From Falsirhodobacter algicola (lineage in GTDB: Bacteria; Pseudomonadota; Alphaproteobacteria; Rhodobacterales; Rhodobacteraceae): a stretch of 64,000 bases of DNA. Positions 1 through 8,063 of this stretch are shown here, piece by piece. A program made the position numbers and the translations under genes. Numbering within the stretch: position 1 is the first letter of the stretch; each line of letters starts with the position of its first letter. The stretch is from assembly GCF_018279165.1 (NCBI RefSeq), contig NZ_CP047289.1, positions 1,238,501-1,302,500 on the forward strand, written 5' to 3'. The notes under the pieces are model-generated. The model did no database searches. It was given only the letters and a program-made list of their open reading frames with translations, and was not told where the DNA came from.

Positions 1-752
1 AGGATGGGTATCATCTTCTCGACAGCCTCGTGGTGTTTGCAGGGATCGGGGATACGCTGTCGGGCACCGAAGCGGAGGATCTGACCCTCTCCGTCAGCGG
101 CCCCGAGGCCGAGGCCCTGCGCGACGAGCCCGACAATCTGGTGCTGCGCGCCGCCCGCCTGATGGGCGGACGGGCATCGCTGCGGCTGGAAAAGGTGCTG
201 CCCGTCGCCTCGGGCATCGGCGGCGGATCGGCGGATGCGGCGGCGGCGCTGAAGGTGATGGCCGGGCTGACCGGACGCTCGCTTCCCCGGCCGGAGGATG
301 TGGTGGCCCTTGGCGCCGATGTCCCCGTCTGCCTGAACGCGCAGGCGGTGCGGATGTCGGGCATCGGAGAGCGGCTTTATCCGGTGCTGATGCCGAAGGC
401 GTGGCTGGTGCTGGCGAACCCGCGGGTTCCCGTGCCGACGGGGCAGGTTTTCGCGCGGCTTGGCGGGTTCGGCGCGCCGATGCCGGACATTCCGGTGTTC
501 CCCACGGTGATCGAACTGGCCCGCTGGCTGCGCGGCATGCGCAACGATCTCGAGGAACCCGCCCGGCAGGTCGCGCCGATCATCGGCACGGTGCGGGATG
601 CGCTCGATGCGCTGCCCGGCTGCCTTATGGCGCGGATGTCGGGATCGGGGGCCACCTGTTTCGGCCTATTCTCCACCGAGGCCGAGGCCCGGGCCGGGGC
701 CGCGCGCCTGCCCGCCGCATGGTGGACCGCCGCCGCCCCGTTGGAGGCCTGA
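1..752 (+). CDS. ispE: 4-diphosphocytidyl-2-C-methyl-D-erythritol kinase, 5' truncated by the window edge
   Basis: IspE phosphorylates CDP-methylerythritol with ATP in the non-mevalonate isoprenoid pathway in the cytoplasm. The reading frame is already open at base 3 ([13 protein letters not shown]), so the N-terminus lies outside the window; 249 residues are visible. The GHMP-kinase glycine-rich loop [17 protein letters not shown] and the C-terminal [10 protein letters not shown] glycine segment are both present, which identifies the family well. It ends with TGA four bases before the convergent polyprenyl synthase stop, so the two mRNAs probably overlap at their 3' ends; no separate terminator is visible. 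Apart from the missing start nothing is odd. Confidence 0.95.
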   Translation, partial: DGYHLLDSLVVFAGIGDTLSGTEAEDLTLSVSGPEAEALRDEPDNLVLRAARLMGGRASLRLEKVLPVASGIGGGSADAAAALKVMAGLTGRSLPRPEDVVALGADVPVCLNAQAVRMSGIGERLYPVLMPKAWLVLANPRVPVPTGQVFARLGGFGAPMPDIPVFPTVIELARWLRGMRNDLEEPARQVAPIIGTVRDALDALPGCLMARMSGSGATCFGLFSTEAEARAGAARLPAAWWTAAAPLEA

Positions 753-756
753 CCCC

Positions 757-1752
757 TTAGCGGATGCGGGCTACCACGTAATCGGCCAGATCCACCAGCA
801 TGTCGCGCAGATCATGCGCCGGCAGCGGATCGAGGGCGGATTTCGCCCGCTCGGCCCAAGCGATGGCATCGGCGCGCGCCGCCTCCATCGCGCCGTGACG
901 GGCAAGGATCTCCTGCGCGCGGGACAGATCGCCCTCGGCCTGATCGCCCTCGGCGATGGTGCGCTGCCAGAAGGCCGTTTCGTCGGCATCGGCCAAGGCC
1001 ACCGCCTTGATCACCGGCAGCGTCAGCTTGCGCTCGCGGAAATCGTCGCCGGTGTTCTTGCCGATGGTTTCGGCGACGCCGCCGTAATCCAGTAGATCGT
1101 CCACGATCTGGAACGCGATGCCCAGCGCATCGCCATAATCGCGCAGCCCCGCGACCTGCGCCGGGGTGGCGTCCGCGATCATGCCGCCGACTTCGGCCGC
1201 AGCGGCGAACAGCGCCGCCGTCTTGCCGCGCACCACCTGAAGATAGATCTCTTCGGTCGTCGCCAGATCCTGCGCAGCGGTCAGTTGCAGCACCTCACCT
1301 TCGGCGATCGTCGCCGAGGCGTTGCACAGCACGTCGAGCACATCCATCCGCCCCGGTTCGACCATCAGCTGGAAGGACCGCGCAAACAGATAATCCCCCA
1401 CCAGCACCGAGGATTTGTTGTCCCACAGAAGGTTGGCCGTCGGGCGGCCCCGGCGCTGCGCGCTTTCGTCCACCACGTCGTCGTGCAGGAGGGTGGCCGT
1501 GTGAATGAACTCCACCGTGGCGGCGAGGTGGACGTGGAACGGGCCGTCATAGCCGCACATCCGCGCCGCCGCGAGCACCAGCATGGGGCGCAGACGTTTG
1601 CCCCCCGCCTCCACCAGATGGGCGGTCACTTCCGGGATGCGGGGTGCGTGCCGAGAGGCCATCCGATCCCGGATCAGGACGTTCACCCGGTCCATGTCCG
1701 GGGCAAGCCACGCCCCCAGCCGGTCATGCGGCTTCTGCGAAACGTCGTCCAC
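757..1752 (-). CDS. ispB: polyprenyl (octa/decaprenyl) diphosphate synthase
   Basis: A trans-prenyltransferase that extends farnesyl/geranylgeranyl diphosphate with isopentenyl units to make the ubiquinone side chain. Both aspartate-rich motifs are visible: DDVVD after LLH (first DDxxD) and DDLLD after FQIV (second), as well as GGKRLRP for substrate binding. I place the start at GTG 1752 because a GGGG ribosome site lies six bases upstream, giving 331 residues beginning MDDVSQKPHDRL; an in-frame ATG farther upstream (codon 1 at 1851) would add an implausible Arg/Cys-rich leader that overlaps the divergent gene. It is divergent from the DUF2007 gene across 50 bp. Chain length of the product (C40 or C50) cannot be told from the sequence. 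Confidence 0.92.
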   Translation of the reverse strand: MDDVSQKPHDRLGAWLAPDMDRVNVLIRDRMASRHAPRIPEVTAHLVEAGGKRLRPMLVLAAARMCGYDGPFHVHLAATVEFIHTATLLHDDVVDESAQRRGRPTANLLWDNKSSVLVGDYLFARSFQLMVEPGRMDVLDVLCNASATIAEGEVLQLTAAQDLATTEEIYLQVVRGKTAALFAAAAEVGGMIADATPAQVAGLRDYGDALGIAFQIVDDLLDYGGVAETIGKNTGDDFRERKLTLPVIKAVALADADETAFWQRTIAEGDQAEGDLSRAQEILARHGAMEAARADAIAWAERAKSALDPLPAHDLRDMLVDLADYVVARIR

Positions 1753-1802
1753 GTCAATCCCCGATCCTCGACAAACCGATGTCTGCCGCATATCCTTTTG
1801 GC

Positions 1803-2012
1803 ATGAAAGAGCTTCTGCGCACCACCGACCCAACCGAGATCGCCTTCGCACAGGCGCTGCTTCACGGCGAGGGTATAGACGTGTTTGTCATGGACGTCCA
1901 CATGAGCATCCTTGACGGCGGCATCGGCGCCCTGCCCCGGCGGATGATGGTGCATCAGGACGATCACGAACGTGCGGTCCGCATTCTGGCGGACAACGAC
2001 ATCGGGACATGA
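1803..2012 (+). CDS. DUF2007 family small protein (putative signal-transducing/ACT-like)
   Basis: A 69-residue protein beginning MKELLRTTDP and containing the family's typical core (AQALLHGEGIDVFVMD, then a basic RRMMV strand). DUF2007 proteins are small alpha/beta proteins of unknown role; in Rhodobacterales they commonly precede this methyltransferase. The stop overlaps the next start in an ATGA (2009-2012), so the two are almost certainly translated together. The promoter must lie in the 50 bp shared with the divergent polyprenyl synthase gene. Function is unassigned. Confidence 0.88.
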   Translation: MKELLRTTDPTEIAFAQALLHGEGIDVFVMDVHMSILDGGIGALPRRMMVHQDDHERAVRILADNDIGT

Positions 2013-2770
2013 TCACCGAGGACGGCTTTCTGGGGGGCCGGCTGCGCATCCGGCAGCCGGGGGCGGGATATCGCGCCGCAACGGACCCGGTGTTCCTTGC
2101 CGCTGCCGTGCCCGCCACCGCAGGACAGCGCGTGCTGGAAATGGGCTGCGGCGTCGGTGTCGCGGCGCTGTGCCTTGCCGCGCGGACGGGCGCGGCCGTC
2201 ACGGGGGTGGAGGTGCAGCCCGCCTATGCCGAACTCGCCCGCGGGAATGCGGCGCTGAACGGCCTGCCGTTGACCGTGATCGAAGGGGACATCGCCGCCC
2301 TGCGCCTGACGGACGATTTCGACCATGTCATGGCCAACCCGCCCTATTACACGGGCGGCACCCCCGCCCGCGATCCGGGCCGCGACAAGGCCCTGCGCGA
2401 AGATCTGCCGCTGGGCCGCTGGATCGCGATCATGGCGCGGCGGCTGCGTCCGGGGGGCACGATGACGCTGATCTTCGGGGCGGCGCGCCTGCCCGATGCG
2501 CTGCGCGATTGGCCGGCGGCCCTCGGCTCCATCACCGTTCTGCCCTTGGCCGCGCGCGCGGGGCGCGCCCCCAAGCGTCTGATCCTGCAGGCCCGCAAAG
2601 GCGGGCGCGGGGATTTCGTCATGACCGCCCCGGCCATCCTGCACGAAGGCCCGCATCACGCGGGCGATCACGACGACGCCACCGCCCTTGCCCGATCCAT
2701 CCTGCGCGAGGGCGGCGGCTTTCCGCAGCCCCTGTCGGCCGGTCCCTGCCCGCCCTTCGCCACCCCCTGA
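2009..2770 (+). CDS. tRNA1(Val) (adenine-N6)-methyltransferase-like (TrmN6/YfiC family)
   Basis: A class I SAM-dependent methyltransferase of 253 residues. Motif I is VLEMGCGVGVAAL and the catalytic N6-adenine motif is NPPYY within MANPPYYTGG, which is the diagnostic feature of TrmN6/HemK-type N6 methylases. By family it would methylate adenine 37 of a tRNA, but the exact substrate is inferred. It is translationally coupled to the DUF2007 gene. After the stop there is a 69-bp gap before the DUF465 gene, which has its own strong ribosome site. Confidence 0.85.
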   Translation: MITEDGFLGGRLRIRQPGAGYRAATDPVFLAAAVPATAGQRVLEMGCGVGVAALCLAARTGAAVTGVEVQPAYAELARGNAALNGLPLTVIEGDIAALRLTDDFDHVMANPPYYTGGTPARDPGRDKALREDLPLGRWIAIMARRLRPGGTMTLIFGAARLPDALRDWPAALGSITVLPLAARAGRAPKRLILQARKGGRGDFVMTAPAILHEGPHHAGDHDDATALARSILREGGGFPQPLSAGPCPPFATP

Positions 2771-2839
2771 AAGAAATGCGTGACACGACTCGCAGAGCGT
2801 GTTGCAATTCCTTCATACGCAATCACTCAGGAGGTCGTC

Positions 2840-3007
2840 ATGTCCGTCGCTTCGCATCTGCAAGAACTGCGCCGCAAACACGATTCGCTCTCGAACACCG
2901 TACTGTGGGAACAGCGCCAGCCCGCAACCGACACGTTGAAGATTGCCACCCTCAAACGACAGAAACTCCGCCTGAAGGAGGAGATCAACCGGCTGTCCCG
3001 GATCTGA
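2840..3007 (+). CDS. DUF465 (YdcH) family small coiled-coil protein
   Basis: A 55-residue protein starting MSVASHLQELRRKHDSLS, which is the usual DUF465 N-terminus, followed by a KRQKLRLKEEI helix. The ATG at 2840 is chosen because AGGAGG sits at 2829-2834, five bases upstream; a longer in-frame start at 2780 has no such site. DUF465 proteins are abundant small cytosolic proteins of unknown role. The gene is monocistronic and is closed by a strong hairpin at 3019-3041. Confidence 0.9.
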   Translation: MSVASHLQELRRKHDSLSNTVLWEQRQPATDTLKIATLKRQKLRLKEEINRLSRI

Positions 3008-3018
3008 ATTCACAGCGC

Positions 3019-3041
3019 ACAGGCGCCGCATCGGCGCCTGT
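3019..3041. terminator. bidirectional hairpin between DUF465 and EAL genes
   Basis: A perfect 10-bp stem (ACAGGCGCCG / CGGCGCCTGT) with a 3-base loop lies between the convergent DUF465 and EAL genes; the last stem base is the first base of the EAL stop codon. There is no long T run, so termination may be only partly intrinsic. Confidence 0.65.
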
Positions 3042-3865
3042 CATCCTGTCATGCGCAGGCTTTCCTTGTCCCAGTCCACACGGGTGGACGGGGCACCGAA
3101 CAGATAGCCCTGAAGACAGTCGACGCCGATCCCGCGCAGGAACTCCGCCTCGGCCACCGTCTCCACCGATTCCGCCACCACGACCATCTCGAAATGCCGC
3201 CCGATGGAGGCGAGCGCCTGCGTCAGCACCTGATTGTCGCGGCTGCGATCGATGCCGCGAATGAACTGGCCGTCGATCTTCACCATGTCGAAGAAGAAAT
3301 CCTTGAAATAGCGGAAGGCGGTGAAGCCCGCGCCGAAATCGTCCAGCGCAAAGGCGATGCCGTGCTGCTGCAGATCGTCCATGAACGAGGCCACCAGTTC
3401 CGGCACCAGCATGGCCGAGCTTTCGGTGATCTCGAGGATCAACCGCTCGGCGATGGTCACGTCGCGCTTCAGGCCCCGGTGCAGCGCGCGCAGCCACGGC
3501 CCATACCCGATGGAGCGTGCGGACATGTTCACCGCCAGCCGCAGCGTCGGCACCCGCGCCAGCGCGGTCAGGCCCATCTCCAAAGCCGCCACGTCGATCC
3601 GGCGGCCCAGTTCCTGCGTCTCCACCACGTCCATGAAATCGGCGGCGGGGATCACCCGCCCCGTCGTGTCCATCACCCGAATCAACGCCTCGTGAAAGGC
3701 GACGCGGTCCGTATCCGCCGCCGAGACGACCGGCTGGAACGCCAGCTTCAGCCGCTGCTGGTCCAGCGCCTGCGACACCATGTCCAGGGTCCGACGGTCG
3801 TTCGCGTCGACGGCAACGCCCAGCGGCGTCCCCTCGATGCCATGCTTGCGAGGTTTATCCGGCAT
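3041..3865 (-). CDS. EAL-domain cyclic-di-GMP phosphodiesterase
   Basis: A 274-residue stand-alone EAL domain with a short N-terminal extension and no GGDEF, sensor or membrane segment. Key EAL residues are all visible in order: the EAL motif in FHEALIRV, Asn in NMSARS, Glu in EITES, the DDFGAG loop, Lys in VKIDGQF, Glu in AESVET and Gln in LQGYLFG, so it is expected to hydrolyse c-di-GMP to pGpG. The start at 3865 (MPDKPRKHGIEG) has GGAGG upstream; the frame remains open farther upstream but overlaps the divergent tag gene. c-di-GMP control would fit an organism with the flagellar cluster found later in the window, but a link is only inferred. Confidence 0.9.
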   Translation of the reverse strand: MPDKPRKHGIEGTPLGVAVDANDRRTLDMVSQALDQQRLKLAFQPVVSAADTDRVAFHEALIRVMDTTGRVIPAADFMDVVETQELGRRIDVAALEMGLTALARVPTLRLAVNMSARSIGYGPWLRALHRGLKRDVTIAERLILEITESSAMLVPELVASFMDDLQQHGIAFALDDFGAGFTAFRYFKDFFFDMVKIDGQFIRGIDRSRDNQVLTQALASIGRHFEMVVVAESVETVAEAEFLRGIGVDCLQGYLFGAPSTRVDWDKESLRMTG

Positions 3866-3957
3866 TCCATCCTCCGACTCTCTGGATGGACAGCATGCGC
3901 CGGGCTGCGTAAACAACTCCTGAAGATCCACCGCGGATATGAAGGCTGGGCCACGCC

Positions 3958-4551
3958 ATGGACGGGCATCGCTGCGGCTGGTGCGGGACCGATCCGCTCT
4001 ATGTCGCCTATCATGATACCGAATGGGGCCGCCCCGAAACCGATTCGCGCGCCCTGTGGGAAAAGCTGATCCTCGACGGGTTTCAGGCGGGGCTGTCATG
4101 GATCACGATCCTGCGGCGGCGCGAGGGATTCCGCGCGGCGTTCCACGGCTTCGATCCGGCCGTCATCGCCGAATGGGGCGAGGCCGATGTGCAGCGCCTT
4201 CTGGCCGATCCCCGCATCATCCGCCATCGCGGCAAGATCGAGGCGACGATCCTGAACGCCCGCGCCTATGCCGCCATTCCCGATTTCTCGGCCTATCTGT
4301 GGGATCATGTGGGGGGCAGCCCGCTGGTGAACGCCCCCGCAGGCGCGGCGGACATCCCCGCCTTCACCCCGCTGTCGGAGCGCATCTCCAAGGATCTGCG
4401 CAAACGCGGCTTTCGGTTTTGCGGGCCGACCATCACCTATGCCTTCCTGCAGGCGACGGGGCTGGTGAACGATCACATCCTCGGATGCCCCGCCCGCGCG
4501 GCCTGCCTCCTAGCGGGAGAGCGCATCCAGAACGGCAAGCGCATCGGGTGA
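3958..4551 (+). CDS. tag: DNA-3-methyladenine glycosylase I
   Basis: Base-excision repair enzyme that removes 3-methyladenine from alkylated DNA. The protein is 197 residues, the usual length. It begins with the zinc-binding CGWCG stretch, followed by the YHDTEWG signature and a GLSWITIL helix; the C-terminal HILGCPAR supplies the second His-x3-Cys zinc pair. It is divergent from the EAL gene with 92 bp between starts. Its last 42 bases overlap the 3' end of the convergent TlpA-like gene, so both coding ends share DNA. Confidence 0.95.
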   Translation: MDGHRCGWCGTDPLYVAYHDTEWGRPETDSRALWEKLILDGFQAGLSWITILRRREGFRAAFHGFDPAVIAEWGEADVQRLLADPRIIRHRGKIEATILNARAYAAIPDFSAYLWDHVGGSPLVNAPAGAADIPAFTPLSERISKDLRKRGFRFCGPTITYAFLQATGLVNDHILGCPARAACLLAGERIQNGKRIG

Positions 4552-5040
4552 ATCCCATTCGGCATCGCCGGTCAGGCGGGCGACGATCTGCCCCTCGGGG
4601 TTCACCAGCAGCGTCACCGGCAGGCCCATGACGCCGACGCTGCGCGCCAGCGTCTGCCCCGGATCGCGCAGCGCGGTCAGGTGGGTGATGCCCTCCTCCT
4701 TGAAGAATTGCCGCAGCTTGGGCACCGGGTTGCGCCCCGTCGCCACCGCCACCACCGACAGATCGGGGCGCGCGGCCTGCAACCGATCGAGCGAGGGCAT
4801 CTCGTGCCGGCAGGGCGGGCACCATGTCGCCCAGAAGTTCAGCACCGTCCACTGGCCGGTCGGAAGCGCGGCGGGCGCATCGTCCAGCGTCAGCAGATCG
4901 GCCTTCGGCAGCGGGGCCTCGTCGAAGGCCAGCTTGCGCATGTCGCCCGCCTGAACGGCCTTCGCCGCCGTCACATCGGCCATCGCCGCATTTGCGCCAA
5001 GCGCCAAGGCGGTATAGACGACACACAGAACTCGCAGCAT
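4510..5040 (-). CDS. TlpA-like periplasmic thioredoxin-fold protein
   Basis: A 176-residue exported protein with a Sec signal peptide ([21 protein letters not shown], cleavage about residue 21) and a thioredoxin/AhpC-TSA fold. The redox motif is WCPPC in [10 protein letters not shown], and the cis-proline appears in [10 protein letters not shown]. Family members reduce periplasmic disulfides, for example in cytochrome c maturation, but its partner is unknown. The start at 5040 is backed by GGAGG. It is divergent from argH, sharing only 22 bp, so the two may share a promoter zone reaching into either gene. The 3' end overlaps tag by 42 bp. Confidence 0.9.
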   Translation of the reverse strand: MLRVLCVVYTALALGANAAMADVTAAKAVQAGDMRKLAFDEAPLPKADLLTLDDAPAALPTGQWTVLNFWATWCPPCRHEMPSLDRLQAARPDLSVVAVATGRNPVPKLRQFFKEEGITHLTALRDPGQTLARSVGVMGLPVTLLVNPEGQIVARLTGDAEWDSPDALAVLDALSR

Positions 5041-5062
5041 CAGATCCTCCGAAGGCTTCACC

Positions 5063-6463
5063 ATGACCGCATCCGACAAGACCACCGCCAACGCCATGTG
5101 GGGCGGACGTTTCGCCGCCGGTCCGGACGCGATCATGACGGCGATCAACGCCTCGATCGGGTTCGACAAGCGGATGGCGGCACAGGACATCGCCGGATCG
5201 CGGGCCCATGCGGCCATGCTGGCCGCCCAAGGCATCATCACGGATAACGACGCCGAAGCCATCGGCCAAGGTCTCCTCACGGTGTTGTCAGAGATCGAGG
5301 CCGGTACCTTCCCCTTCCGGGTGGAGCTGGAGGACATCCACATGAACGTGGAGGCCCGCCTGAAGGAGATCATCGGCGAACCCGCAGGCCGCCTGCACAC
5401 CGCCCGCAGCCGCAACGATCAGGTCGCCGTGGATTTCCGCATGTGGGTGCGCGATCAATGCGACGCGGCGATCGACGGCCTTCGGACGCTGATCCGCGCC
5501 TTCGTGGCTCAGGCCGAGGCCGGGGCCGATTGGGTGATGCCCGGCTTCACCCATCTTCAGACCGCGCAGCCCGTGACATGGGGGCATCACATGCTCGCCT
5601 ATGCCGAGATGCTGGGGCGCGATCTGTCGCGCTTCCGAGACGCGCGGGCGCGGATGAACGAATGCCCGCTGGGCGCGGCGGCTCTGGCCGGCACCAGCTT
5701 CCCCATCGACCGTCATGCCACGGCGGCCGCGCTCGGCTTCGACCGGCCGACGGCCAACAGCCTCGATTCGACCGCCGACCGCGATTTCGCGTTGGAGTTC
5801 CTCTCTGCCTCGTCGATCTGCGCGATGCACCTGTCGCGCTTTGCCGAAGAGCTGGTGATCTGGTCCTCGGCGCAGTTCCGCTTCGTGCGCCTGTCCGACC
5901 GCTGGACGACCGGCAGCTCGATCATGCCGCAGAAGAAGAACCCCGACGCCGCCGAACTGCTGCGCGCCAAGGTCGCCCGCATCATGGGCGCGACGGTTGC
6001 GCTCTTCACCGTGATGAAGGGCCTGCCGCTGACCTATTCCAAGGACATGCAGGAGGACAAGGAGCAGGTCTTCGACGCCGCCGACACCCTGATGCTGTGC
6101 CTTGCCGCGATGACCGGCATGGTCGAGGATATGCAGGCCAACACCGAAGAGCTGCGCCGCGCCGCCGCGTCCGGCTTCTCCACCGCCACCGACCTTGCCG
6201 ATTGGCTGGTACGCGAACTGGGCCTGCCCTTCCGCGATGCCCACCACGTCACCGGCACCTTGGTCGCGCTGGCCGAGGGCAAGGGCTGCGATCTGCCGGA
6301 CCTGTCGCTTGCGGATATGCAGGGCGTCCATGCCGGCATCCGCGCCGATGTGTTCGATGTTCTGGGCGTGGACAATTCCGTCCGCTCGCGGCAATCCTAC
6401 GGGGGAACGGCGCCGGATCAGGTCCGCGCGCAGATCGCCCGCTGGAAGGACCTCCTCGGATGA
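5063..6463 (+). CDS. argH: argininosuccinate lyase
   Basis: Last step of arginine biosynthesis: argininosuccinate to arginine and fumarate. 466 residues, the family length. The fumarase/ASL signature [11 protein letters not shown] is present, as are the TARSRNDQ substrate loop and the [13 protein letters not shown] catalytic segment. It heads an operon running through two small lipoproteins into lysA: the argH stop overlaps the first lipoprotein start in an ATGA. Linking arginine and lysine end-step enzymes with small lipoproteins is typical of Rhodobacterales. Confidence 0.97.
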   Translation: MTASDKTTANAMWGGRFAAGPDAIMTAINASIGFDKRMAAQDIAGSRAHAAMLAAQGIITDNDAEAIGQGLLTVLSEIEAGTFPFRVELEDIHMNVEARLKEIIGEPAGRLHTARSRNDQVAVDFRMWVRDQCDAAIDGLRTLIRAFVAQAEAGADWVMPGFTHLQTAQPVTWGHHMLAYAEMLGRDLSRFRDARARMNECPLGAAALAGTSFPIDRHATAAALGFDRPTANSLDSTADRDFALEFLSASSICAMHLSRFAEELVIWSSAQFRFVRLSDRWTTGSSIMPQKKNPDAAELLRAKVARIMGATVALFTVMKGLPLTYSKDMQEDKEQVFDAADTLMLCLAAMTGMVEDMQANTEELRRAAASGFSTATDLADWLVRELGLPFRDAHHVTGTLVALAEGKGCDLPDLSLADMQGVHAGIRADVFDVLGVDNSVRSRQSYGGTAPDQVRAQIARWKDLLG

Positions 6464-6621
6464 AGCATCTCGCCATTCTCGCCCTGCTGCTGCTGACCGC
6501 CTGCGGTCCGGGGCCCGGCCCCCATATCGGGGCGGGCATCGGCATCGGTCCGGGCGGGGTGAACGTCTCCCCTTCGATCGGCGGGCGCATCGGCGATGCC
6601 CGCGTCGTGGTACGGGGCTGA
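6460..6621 (+). CDS. small Gly/Pro-rich lipoprotein between argH and lysA
   Basis: A 53-residue predicted lipoprotein. The N-terminus [15 protein letters not shown] is a signal peptide ending in a lipobox (LTAC), so Cys15 would be lipidated. The mature part is a glycine/proline run ([18 protein letters not shown]) followed by a short V/S/G tail, with no recognisable domain. Its ATG overlaps the argH stop (ATGA at 6460-6463), which makes translational coupling likely. Function unknown; perhaps an envelope tether or spacer. Confidence 0.8.
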   Translation: MKHLAILALLLLTACGPGPGPHIGAGIGIGPGGVNVSPSIGGRIGDARVVVRG

Positions 6622-6627
6622 TCGGCG

Positions 6628-6771
6628 ATGTCCCACCCCCTTCTCATGGCCTGCATTCTGGCCTTCGCAACCCTGATGGCCCTGTCGGGCTGCGGCGTCG
6701 ACGGCCAGCCCGTGGCGCCCGACGGCACCGACGTCTTCCCGGCCGACACCCAACCCGAGATCAACCGCTAG
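6628..6771 (+). CDS. small lipoprotein, LptM (YifL)-like candidate
   Basis: A 47-residue lipoprotein: signal MSHPLLMACILAFATLMALSGC with lipobox LSGC, lipidated Cys at residue 22, then a short proline/aspartate-rich tail ending PEINR. The post-cysteine GCGVDGQPVAPD resembles the GCGLKGPLY-P start of LptM/YifL, the small lipoprotein that assists LptD disulfide maturation, and as with lptM in other proteobacteria it sits next to a diaminopimelate-pathway gene. The TAG stop is directly followed by the lysA ATG. The LptM assignment is inference from motif plus synteny; the gene itself is well supported. Confidence 0.75.
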   Translation: MSHPLLMACILAFATLMALSGCGVDGQPVAPDGTDVFPADTQPEINR

Positions 6772-8037
6772 ATGGATCACTTTCTCTACCGCTCCGGCAC
6801 GCTGCATGCCGAGGATGTGGCGCTGTCGGACATCGCCCGCGTCGTCGGCACGCCGTTCTATTGCTATTCGACCGCCACGCTGACCCGTCATTACCAGCTG
6901 TTCACCGAAGCGCTGTCGCCGATGCCGCATCTGGTGTGCTTTGCGATCAAGTCGCTGTCGAACGTCGCCGTGCTCAAGACGCTGGGGCAGCTTGGCGCGG
7001 GCATGGACGTGGTTTCGGCCGGGGAATATCTGCGCGCCAAGGCCGCCGGCGTGCCGGGCGACCGCATCGTGTTTTCCGGCGTCGGCAAGACGCGCGAGGA
7101 GATGCGCCTCGCCCTCGAGGGCGGCATCCGTCAGTTCAACGTCGAGAGCGAGCCCGAGATGCGCGCCCTCTCCGAGGTGGCGACCGCGATGGGCACCCGT
7201 GCGCCCATCGCGATCCGCGTGAACCCGGACGTGGATGCCCGCACCCACGAGAAGATCGCCACCGGCAAGTCCGAGAACAAGTTCGGCATCCCGATCGCCC
7301 GCGCCTCGGCGGTCTATGCCGAAGCCGCCCGCCTTCCGGGGCTGGAGGTGATGGGCATCGACGTGCATATCGGCAGCCAACTGACCGAGCTGGAGCCGTT
7401 CGAGCAGGCCTATCTGAAGGTCGCCGATCTGACGCGCCGCCTGCGCGCCGAGGGCCACGACATCCGCCGTCTGGATCTGGGCGGCGGGCTCGGCATCCCC
7501 TACAGCCGCAGCAACGAGGCCCCGCCCTTGCCCACCGATTACGGCGCGCTCATCAAGCGCACGGTCGGCGATCTGGGCTGCGAGATCGAGATCGAGCCGG
7601 GCCGCCTGATCGCGGGTAATTCCGGCGTGCTCGTCAGCCGCGTCATCTACGTCAAGAACGGCGAGGACCGGGATTTCCTGATCCTCGACGCGGCGATGAA
7701 CGACCTCGTGCGCCCGTCCATGTACGGCGCGCATCACGACATCGTCGCCGTGGAGGAACCCGCCCCGGGGGCCGAACCGCGCCCCTACGACGTGGTCGGC
7801 CCGGTCTGCGAGACGGGCGATACCTTCGCCAAGGGCCGCGCCCTTCCCGATCTGGCGGAGAATGACCTCGTCGCCTTCCGCTCCGCCGGGGCCTATGGCG
7901 CGGTGATGGCGTCCGAGTACAACACCCGGCCCCTCGTCCCCGAGGTTCTGGTGCATGGCGATCACTATGCCGTCATTCGGGCGCGTCCGACGTTTGACGA
8001 AATCGTGTCGCGAGATACCATACCGGAGTGGCTGTAA
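6772..8037 (+). CDS. lysA: diaminopimelate decarboxylase
   Basis: PLP enzyme that decarboxylates meso-diaminopimelate to L-lysine. 421 residues. The Schiff-base lysine is K60 in CFAIKSLSN; other fold-III motifs are HIGSQL, the phosphate-binding GGGLGIPY and EPGR, and CETGDTFAKGR supplies the active-site cysteine from the partner subunit. The ATG starts on the base after the stop of the preceding small lipoprotein, so it is co-translated with it. No oddities. Confidence 0.97.
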   Translation: MDHFLYRSGTLHAEDVALSDIARVVGTPFYCYSTATLTRHYQLFTEALSPMPHLVCFAIKSLSNVAVLKTLGQLGAGMDVVSAGEYLRAKAAGVPGDRIVFSGVGKTREEMRLALEGGIRQFNVESEPEMRALSEVATAMGTRAPIAIRVNPDVDARTHEKIATGKSENKFGIPIARASAVYAEAARLPGLEVMGIDVHIGSQLTELEPFEQAYLKVADLTRRLRAEGHDIRRLDLGGGLGIPYSRSNEAPPLPTDYGALIKRTVGDLGCEIEIEPGRLIAGNSGVLVSRVIYVKNGEDRDFLILDAAMNDLVRPSMYGAHHDIVAVEEPAPGAEPRPYDVVGPVCETGDTFAKGRALPDLAENDLVAFRSAGAYGAVMASEYNTRPLVPEVLVHGDHYAVIRARPTFDEIVSRDTIPEWL

Positions 8038-8063
8038 CCTCGCGGCCGCGACAGGCAGGTGGG

